This document shows, piece by piece, positions 56,294-64,000 of a stretch of 64,000 nt of DNA. The stretch covers positions 1 to 64,000 of the forward strand of contig WOGZ01000093.1 of NCBI GenBank assembly GCA_009733775.1, written 5' to 3'. This DNA comes from Alectoria sarmentosa. Lineage: Eukaryota; Ascomycota; Lecanoromycetes; Lecanorales; Parmeliaceae. Both the position numbers and the translations under genes were made by a program. The stretch's first letter is position 1, and each line of letters begins with the position of its first letter. A model generated the notes under the pieces. The model ran no database searches. It had not been told where the DNA came from and was given only the letters and a program-made list of their open reading frames with translations.

Positions 56294-59290
56294 AAAAGAA
56301 AAATTTAAAAAAAAAATCACAATTCGTTTCAAATTTGCATAAAATTTATAAATTTAATAAATATATTAAAAGATATATGATAAATATCGTATATAAGTTA
56401 ATTAAATATTTAAGAAATACGAAAAAATCGTATTTTTAAACTTATTCGTCAAAATAATGTCAAGATACGATTAATCTTAAAGTTGATTTTAAGGTTAATC
56501 TTACGTACGTTACGCGAAAGATTGATTTTCAACAAAATAATTAAATTTAAAATTTCGATTTTAAAAAAAAAATTCTAATTTTAAAAGAAATTTTAAAAAA
56601 AAATTTAAAAAAAAAAGTTTAAAAATTAAAATAAAATATCAACTTTCTGCATTTTGAATAAAATTTATAAATTTAATGTTTTTATAATTTTAATGTATTT
56701 ATAATTTAAATACATTAATAAATTTAATATTTTAATTCGAAGAGAGAGAAAATATAAAAAAAAAAAAAAAAAAGTTTAATCGACGTTAAACCTTAAGTTC
56801 GTTTCGCCTTCGTTTGTTTTTAAATATTATGAATTTAATTTATGAACCCTAACTTGTATATCGTTTATAAGTTTATTTATTAATTGAAAGCGTGATTTGA
56901 AAAATAAATAAAAGAATAAAACTCGTAAAAAGAAAAATGAGAGAAAAAACGATATATAATAATTATGTGATTATATGTTTATTTTTATTTTTATTATTAC
57001 GATTATTTAGCTTTTTATATTATTATTAAATTTAAACGACTTTTTTATAAATATTCGTTTTTTTCATCTTAAGATTAAATTTATTAAACGTAATTATTAC
57101 GATTTTCAACGTTTTATTAATCGTGTTTATAATCGTGAAATTACGATAATTTTAATTATAATCTTAAAATATAAAATTAATAATTTAACATACGTTAATA
57201 TAAAAGATTTTATTAAATATATAAAATTGAACATTATATCGCACGATAAAAAAGGTTTGAAAAATGCAAAAAAAATTATTAAATAAATATTATAAATTTC
57301 ATCACATTTAATAATGAAAAGACGATGATTTCGAATATAAATGAAAAAAATTAAATATCGAATTAGATATTAAGCGCGAATTAATTAATAATATAAACGT
57401 ATTTGAGCGTAAAAAAAAACCAGTTCGCGTTTCAACACATATACGTATTTTTACGATCTTTATAACAAAACTCGTTTTATATTTTATCGAAAATGAAAAT
57501 TATAAATAAAATAAATAAACGAAATAAATATTTTACGACGACGTGAATTTAAACGATATATTATAATGAAAATATAAGAATAAACGACATATATAGATAT
57601 TTATAACAATTTATTTTTTTAATACTTCAACGACGTTTATTTCGTTTTAACTTTTATAATATATTTCACTTTTTTAAAAAAAATTATTCGCGTTATATCG
57701 TCTCTTTTGCGCAAAAATAATTAAATTTAAAAAATTATCATATTATTCTTCGTCGAAATATAACATAATTATATTTTAATGTTATTTAATTCACGTTTTA
57801 AATATCGAAAATGAAATCTTAATCGAATTAAGATTAAACGAATATGAAAATCAATATTTTAATAAGATTTTTATATTATAACATATGTTAATAAGCTTAA
57901 AATAATGATAAATTAACGCATTATCGCATATGATTATTAATCGAAACTCGTTTTTTTCGAAATTATCGCAATAAAAAAATGTAATTTTATACGAAATCGA
58001 TCATGATGTTTTAAATAATCGAATTTTAAAGAATTATTTATGATAAATAATCTTTTATCGTGAAGATAAATAACACATTTAATTTTTTTAAACGTTTAAA
58101 GTTTTTATTAATTTACGATCGCATGTTCAAGAAAATTCATTTATATTTTTTATCGTTTAAATATTTTAATATTTGATTGTTGAAAATAATAAAATGCTTA
58201 TTAATTTATTTATAAATCATCGATTCGTTTAAAAAGATTAATTAATTAATTCGTTAATTAATTAATATAATAAATTAATTATTACGTAAAAAAGCATTGC
58301 GCTGATTAATTATTCTTTTTATTTATTTACGAAATAAATTAAAATAATATAAAGCTTTTTAAACAATATTCTCGTCGAAAATAAAATCAAATTAATCGAA
58401 TAATATATATATTAATTCGTTTAAATATAATATAAAACGTTTTTCAAAATAAACGAATAATTGTTTTTTTACGTTTTAATTAATGATTTTAAGACGTTCG
58501 TTTAAATTGTTATTCGAAATGAAAACGATATTATATTGAAATTAATAAAATCTCATTTTTTGCAAAAATAATATATTAATATCGTATAAATTAATTAAAA
58601 TAACATTATTATTATAATTTAATTCGAATTTATGTTGAATAAAGCTCGAATAAATTTTAAAATAAACGATAACATAATTATAATAATAATAACATTATTT
58701 TAAAAACGTTTATTAAAAAACTTTTAAATAATTTCTAATTCGATTAAATTTCGAATATAACGTTTTTCGAATTAAATTGAAACTTTATTAATTAAATTTT
58801 TTATATAATTATTATAATTATAATTATATTTTAATTAATTATTTATTATTTAATTATATTTTCATTTTTATAATTTATTATTTAATTATCAATTTTTTTT
58901 ATTTAATATTATTTAAAATTATTACGTTATAAACAATTTATATTAATAAAAAATAATGTTAAAATTTTAATATAAACATCACACGAGCGCAAAACATTAT
59001 ATTTCATTTTTATATCATATTTTTTTATTCGCGTGTTAAAATTTATCGATAAATCGTATAATAAAATGTTTTTAACACGATTTAATTTTCATATACGCAA
59101 CGTGTAAAGAATATAATCATAAAACATTATTATTAAATTTTTTTAAACGAAATTTAATATAAAAATTTTGCTCGATTTTTAAATAATGATTATTATTATA
59201 ATAAATAATTATAATAATTATTATTATAATTACAATAATAATTATTGCAACGATTATTTATTTGAATATGATTTTAAATTTATGTAATGT

Positions 59291-59388
59291 GATTCTATTT
59301 TTTGCGTGCATTTGACGGTCGTTCAGATAAAAAATTGCGGGGGCGGTTACAAGTTTTGCGCTCCCGTCAAGGGTTTTGCAAAAAGAAG
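59291..59388 (-). repeat. Right terminal inverted repeat of the AT-rich element
   Basis: Inverted copy of 54006-54103. It keeps C or G at most of the transition sites where the left copy has T or A, so it is the less mutated of the two ends. Confidence 0.9.
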
Positions 59389-59489
59389 TAAGTTCTCATA
59401 AGATGATGATGAAATGAGCTCTCAATACCCCAAAACCCTTTATAACCTCGAACCCTCAGTACCCCGAAACCCTGAGTGGCCCGAAGTTC

Positions 59490-59585
59490 CCTGGCCAGGC
59501 ATGGGCGTGGTAGTCATTTTGGGAGGCCGCATGCGACCACACCCATGATTACCATACTCATGACTACCACACCCATGCCTGGTAT
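59490..59585 (-). repeat. CATG..TGTGGT minisatellite, right copy in inverse orientation
   Basis: Read on the minus strand, the units are CATGGGTGTGGTAGTCATGAGTATGGTAATCATG-like, the same family as 53731-53870. It contains the exact inverse of the left 18-mer at 59530-59547. Confidence 0.75.
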
Positions 59586-60510
59586 ACTCTATTTTACACT
59601 TTACATTACAATGACAAATTATCGAATCATATCCTTACAGTTGACAGATTATTGAATCATACCCCTTTTTTTGATGATGGGGTATGATTCAGTAGTTTGG
59701 GGTATGAAAATGTAAGAAAAGCATGGTCTGGGGTATGAAGTAGTCATTCGCTCGAGCAGTAAATTCCAACAAGTTTCTCAACTGTCTGATCTATCCCTTA
59801 CTGATGGTCGAAGGATACGATGATCTGCAGATCTTCAGCCCAAAAAACGCTCGCATATCTGGCGCAATGCCTTGAGAACAAAGTCTCGGATGAACGGACA
59901 TTTGATTGTTTCCCCACCCCCCCCCCCCTTCCCAGTTTAGTATGCAGCGATTTGCTGGGTCTAGGCCAGCATTCATGTGTCCAAAGCCTCATCAAAACAC
60001 CCACATACTCTGTTTGCTCCGCCGCTCCCAACCAAAGCAGCTACCAAGACCAATGCGATTTTCTGCAATTGGAGCAGTATGCAACCTCTTGACATGGCGA
60101 AGCGAAACAATGCTTGATGACTTTATGAAATGTTGAAAGGGCGCAATCCAGATGTGATTGCGGAGTTCCGGATCTCAATATCCGATTTCAGTCGAGTGAT
60201 ACCAATATGCTTTGACAGAGTGGATATGATGCATGCAGGGCTGGCAGCAGAAAGAGAAAAGAGGGAGGGGGAGAGACGGGGCGCCGGGGGGGGGTGAAGA
60301 TGGGAACCATTACGCAGATGTGATCTTCTCCGTGGTTATGGTCGTTCGTTTCCGAGGCGAAACGCTCTGTCTATTCCAAAGCGTGTCTATTCCAAAGCGA
60401 CCAAAGAAATTTCTTTGTACCTAAAGCCGGCTTTTACATTGCATCTTCGAGGCTTGGGATCAAGCAGCTTGACGGGAGTTTGCAGTCTTAGATTTCTTCC
60501 CTCGTCAGCC
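59586..60510. other. Intergenic region with a small inverted repeat
   Basis: TGAATCATACCCC at 59653-59665 pairs perfectly with GGGGTATGATTCA at 59679-59691 across a 13-base loop. GGGGTATGA is repeated twice more downstream, to about 59740. Poly-C (59918-59930) and poly-G (60287-60294) runs are present. No gene is supported. Confidence 0.6.
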
Positions 60511-61830
60511 ATGCCCAGTTCATTCTGCGACGAAAATCAAGGAACGATCGGTCTAACTTTTGCTTGGGTACTGTTGTCTATCGGTATCCTTATCGTGAGC
60601 TTGCGAATCTATGTGCGCTCGGTTGTCAATCGCAAAATCGGGTGGGATGACTACACGGCAGTGGCAAGCCTCGTCAGTATATCGTCTTGTCTGCGTTCTG
60701 CATTCACCTTTGTCGTAGTATAATTTCAACTCCAGAAAGTACGTGGACGATGGCTCATACTAGCCGTCGTCTAGGTCACCGGAATCGTAGTCGGCGGTTT
60801 TTTCACCAAAATGATCACCTCGGGCATGGGTCGACACTTATCCTGCCTTCCCCCACAATCTGTCATCTCCATGCTCGAATTCAGCGCTATCTTTGAAGCC
60901 TTGAGCGTTTTCGGCATTGGCATTGTCAAAATCACCGTCTGCCTAGCTCTTCTCCGAGTCGTGGAACGCGCTCGCCGTGGAATCACTCTGTTCCTACGGT
61001 CCCTTCTCGTTTTCATCGCCGTCACCCACCTAGCGCTGGCGATGCTCTGCTTCCTGCATTGTAGACCCCTTGCCGCGCTTTGGAACCCGGAGGTCCATGG
61101 ATCGTGTTTGTCAACGCACACGACGGTTCTGGCGGGATATGTTGGCTTTGCCGTTGACATTGTCACGGATCTGGTGTGTGCCGGCATACCTATCTTGGTC
61201 ATTCATCGGCTGCAGATGAGCTTTCGAACGAAGGTGGCGCTGTGTGTACTCTTAGGGTTGGGGGTCTTTACCGCAGGGTGTGCTGTGGCCAAAGCTATCA
61301 CGTTGAGGGGCGTCTTCGCGGATGATTATACATTTGGCTTCACTAAGCCTGCGACTTGGGCTGCTGTTGAGCAATTTGTTGGGGTTATCATTACTTCCAT
61401 TCCCGCTCTTCGTCCATTGTTGAGCAGCTTCCCTGAGAGACCTCACAGATGCTCTGGCATTCGGAAATACATATTTTGGGGAAGCAAAACCGGTACCTCT
61501 GGGCTCGGAAAGACAGCCAGTCAACAACAGCAACAACAGGTGCCTGGGTCCGAATCAGATGTACAAGAAAGCGCCAGCACGAAGAAGACATTCTTGAATT
61601 GGTATAGAGATAGTCGAGAATCATCTTTCGGCAGTAGTGACTTGGATCAGGCGACTGCGGTCTATGATGAATCTTCAAGAGGCGGTACGAGGGAAACAGA
61701 TCCAGAGAAGGGACTTCTTGGCGATGGGTTTGGTCATGTGGGAGGAGTGGATTATCTGAAGGGATGGTCACTCCCTGATATTGCGGATCGAAGATCGGCG
61801 ATGATCTCTATGCCAGTGTTTGACGTTTGA
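60511..61830 (+). CDS. Pth11/rhodopsin-like fungal integral membrane protein, two exons
   Basis: Two exons (60511-60672, 60775-61830) give 405 residues. The start MPSSFCDENQGTIG leads into a first helix, then RSVVNRKIGWDDYTAVASL, the family's GWDD motif after the first helix. Further helices follow (VFGIGIVKITVCLALLRV, LLVFIAVTHLALAMLCFLHCRPLAALWNPEVHGSC, GYVGFAVDIVTDLVCAGIPILVI), then the terminal membrane pair and a cytoplasmic tail of about 120 residues with a poly-Gln run and an acidic EKGLLGD segment. The GYGRHxWDI motif is replaced by GMGRHLSCL. The overall plan is that of the same domain family as 51919-53191, but the two proteins are only distantly similar. Function unknown; probably a membrane receptor-like protein. 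Confidence 0.88.
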
Positions 61831-62249
61831 GAGATAGAATGCAGAGTCTGCCTTGTCTAATCTCTCCGCACATTGTTAAAAGAAGGACTGGATTGCTCAA
61901 CCTTTGTGCGGCCTCGCTCCTCCTTTCATGTTCATCGAACTCAGCGCGATTAGCCATTCCAGTGCATCAACTTGGTTAGAGGTCTTTAACTAGCGGAGGA
62001 GAGTAATAACCCAAAACTTTATGATCAAGTCTTTCGAAGTCGAGTTTGGAAAGCTGATGGGACACATCTTTTGCGATTTTCGCGGGCCTCAGGCGCACTT
62101 TATTTTGTCGAGGCGAGCTTTGATCCAATTACTCTGACAAAGCCGCGCACAGGAGGAATCGTCCTCAACGCTCCCTTTTCTCTGATTTATGCATATTTTT
62201 GTGGGTATCAACCTAAATAACTCGACTCTTTCTGTCAGAGTCACAGAAA
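61831..62249. other. Intergenic region
   Basis: About 420 bases between the Pth11-like stop codon and the small spliced gene. No element is recognised. Confidence 0.5.
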
Positions 62250-62562
62250 ATGACGAACAACCAAGGACAGATCGTTGTGAGTGTCACCTTTTTATGGCAG
62301 TGTTCCTAAATGACAAGACCTTTGAAGGAAAATCTTGACAATTCACGACCTGGTGCTGATTTGATTCCCCCATTTATGCATGAGAAGTGCACAGAGCTTG
62401 AGATTAGGGTTATGCAGCTTTCGTAACTGCATGTCCAAATGTGTTGCGATACGTAAGGGTTTAGTCGATTTAGTAAAACAGGCAGCTCGGTACGAGCTGC
62501 CTCCGAACCTACAGCGGTGCAGCGATAAGATCTCCACTGCCCTCCAGTCTTCTGTACACTAG
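62250..62562 (+). CDS. Small spliced gene with a one-base frame break, function unknown
   Basis: Exon 1 (62250-62276) encodes MTNNQGQIV and ends at a strong GTGAGT donor. A 51-base intron with a CTAAA-type branch site leads to exon 2 at 62328 (ENLDNSRPGADLIPPFMHEKCTELEIRVMQL). The frame then reaches TAA at 62424-62426. The +1 frame from 62422 (RNCMSKCVAIRKGLVDLVKQ...LPPNLQRCSDKISTALQSSVH) continues as an amphipathic-helix-like sequence to TAG at 62562. Skipping one T at 62421 would give a protein of about 86 residues. I do not recognise the family. It ends 77 bases before the Gemin2 start on the same strand. Explanations are a one-base assembly error, a fresh pseudogene, or +1 recoding. Confidence 0.5.
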
Positions 62563-62639
62563 CCCAGGACGCTATCCAATTCCATAATTCCGTACATATT
62601 CCTACCCTCGCCTCTAATGCCTCCGCCCACGACATCGCC

Positions 62640-64000
62640 ATGACCAACAAACGCGAGCATCCCGAAAATCACGATGGAGAAGGCTTCCTCTACAACAAAC
62701 GATCCCGGCTCAACAATTCGAACGGCAGTGACGACTTGCTCTCGTCTTCCCAATCCCGGATAGATCCCACCTACGGTCAGCGTGGCGCCTTTCCGGGCCT
62801 CGACGACGCCAATAATGACGATGGGCTCTTCTACGGACCAGCCAGCGATGGCTTAGAATATCTACGCATGGTCAGGTAAGTCGTATGACCCCCAGCTTCT
62901 CCTAAGCAACCAATGCTGAGACTCTTCTTCCAGCGCGTGAGCCACAGCCGTAAAGCTGACCGCGTTCTGTGTGTCTATAGATCAGAAGCTAAGACTGTTC
63001 CCAACCTCCTCGTCGCGCCCATTTCGCCCACTGTCCAATCCAAAAAGAATGACCTCTACGCGGACTATCCTCGAGGCTACTATTCTAATGGCGCATACAC
63101 TGCCACTCCTCTTCCTCAGTCTAACCCCAGTCAAGCATATACGAAGGGCGGGCAGCAAGAAGATCAAGATCAAGATCCCCAAGAAGCATACTACGCTTCG
63201 CTCTGTGCGCGCTTTACCGAACTTACCGAGTTTCTCCAATCACCACCCCCTCGCGCTACGCCAAACAACACTGATATCCACTATCTTGATCGAACGATAC
63301 CACGACAATGGCGGGGATTCATACTGAATACAGCGCCCACGATGGTCTTGCTGGCGCGGCTTACGTATGAGAGCGTGATTTGCGGACTCGAGGTACTCGA
63401 GTCCTTGTTGACCTCGGCAAATTTGAGAGGGAAGAAAGGGAAGAACATTGGAGGTTGGACTTGGGGCTTGCTGGGAAGGTGCAGGGAGGTGGGGCAGATG
63501 GGTAGCGAAGAGGTTGGGGTGTTGAGGAAGTTGGGGAAGCAGGCTGTCTGGTTGTTGAGGAGGATCAGTGCGGGCGAGGTCACGGACGGGGCTGTAGATG
63601 AACCGGATGTGGACGCGGGAGGTGAAGAAGAAGAGGAGGGAGAAGGGGGAGAGGAAGTAGTGGAAAACGGTGCAGATTTCCTGGATGCTGAGGATGCGGA
63701 AGACGGCTATTCTCCATACATCGATCCTATTGCTTCCATGGCGTCAGGCCATGACGGGAACAGCGAGGCTCATCCAACAGCCACAAATTCTGATGCTGAT
63801 CTCGCGACAGCGAAGCAGCATATCCTCAACTCTCTTGACATCAACCAAGCGCAGACCGATCCCACGGAGACCAATGACAGCCTTGAAGACGATATGCAAC
63901 GCCCCACAGCGACTTACCCAATCACAGAACTAGAAGTGGATGACGAAGGAGGCCTGAAAGAGAGCGCAGATGCGAAGGCAATGATGCATGCTACGCTGGA
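62640..64000 (+). CDS. Gemin2/SIP1-like protein, 3' end outside window
   Basis: Exon 1 (62640-62875) and exon 2 (62981 to the window edge) give about 419 residues and remain open at 64000. The N-terminus has KREHPENHDGEGFLYNKRSRL. The SIP1 domain follows: DYPRGYYSNGAY, DPQEAYYASLCARFTELTEFLQ, then RQWRGFILNTAPTMVLLARLTYESVICGLEVLESLL and GWTWGLLGRC. This pattern is that of Gemin2 (SMN-interacting protein 1; Brr1 in budding yeast), which helps load Sm proteins on spliceosomal snRNAs. After about residue 300 the protein becomes very acidic (a Glu-rich run and DAEDAEDGYSPYIDP). An alternative acceptor near 62934 would hit a stop, so 62981 is preferred. Confidence 0.85.

Larger units (their letters stand above)
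54006..59388. mobile_element. RIP-degraded DNA transposon with 98-base terminal inverted repeats
   Basis: The block is extremely AT-rich throughout, while both flanks are normal. Its ends are inverted repeats of 98 bases (54006-54103 and 59291-59388), each starting CT(C/T)CTTTTTGCAAAACCCTT. By hand alignment they differ at 13 positions, all transitions, with no gaps. TA flanks both ends (54004-54005 and 59389-59390), as for Tc1/mariner-superfamily insertions. No open frame longer than about 70 codons survives, so any transposase is destroyed. 5.4 kb is long for a simple mariner element, so it may be a composite or contain nested insertions. Loss of GC by transitions is the signature of repeat-induced point mutation. 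Confidence 0.85.

Noticed and set aside
56117..56332. Minus-strand Phe/Asn-rich open frame inside the AT-rich block
   Set aside because: It reads through a poly-A tract in RIP-degraded sequence; composition alone explains it.
1..64000. tRNA or rRNA genes
   Set aside because: Scanning by eye for B-box-like GGTTCGA words found only matches inside coding exons, introns or open intergenic DNA without a cloverleaf. A tRNA search program would settle it.

Overview
The window is nuclear DNA of a filamentous ascomycete (Pezizomycotina). I infer this from short spliced introns of about 45-120 bases with GT..AG ends, from Pth11/rhodopsin-like membrane proteins, from a Tea1-type kelch polarity protein, and from an AT-rich block that looks like the result of repeat-induced point mutation (RIP). 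The class (Dothideomycetes, Leotiomycetes or other) cannot be fixed from sequence alone. All gene models were spliced by hand from conserved protein sequence and intron signals, and reading frame was checked across every junction.

Layout. 1-1284 is low-complexity DNA (ATGG, GATA, A-rich, GATTG, CA and TGCC repeats). 1285-27629 is a housekeeping stretch: Tea1-like kelch protein (-), Kog1/Raptor (+), cytosolic aspartyl-tRNA synthetase (-), a Yap/Fcr3-like bZIP factor (-), a phosducin-like protein (-), the coatomer gamma subunit Sec21 (+) and a class III aminotransferase (+). Between Tea1 and Kog1 lies a small TA-flanked MITE. 27630-29479 is repeat-rich and ends in a 90-base assembly gap, which cuts off the 3' end of a conserved-looking protein of unknown function (29480-32332, -).

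33194-40315 is a compact metabolic block: an APC-type amino acid permease (+), a radical-SAM lysine 2,3-aminomutase-like enzyme with a probable mitochondrial presequence (-), and a second APC-type permease (-). The arrangement suggests uptake or export of lysine or beta-lysine around one mutase. It is the most interesting gene group here. 40316-48126 is gene-poor and contains broken genes (an SRPBCC protein and a polytopic membrane protein) and a 105-base tandem repeat. 48127-53191 holds a GPI-type surface protein with five internal repeats and a seven-exon Pth11-like receptor.

54006-59388 is a 5.4-kb extremely AT-rich element. It has 98-base terminal inverted repeats that differ only by transitions and is flanked by TA, as expected for a Tc1/mariner-type transposon degraded by RIP. 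On both sides lies the same minisatellite family in opposite orientation. 60511-64000 resumes with a second Pth11-like gene, a tiny spliced gene with a one-base frame break, and the 5' part of a Gemin2/SIP1 gene that runs off the window.
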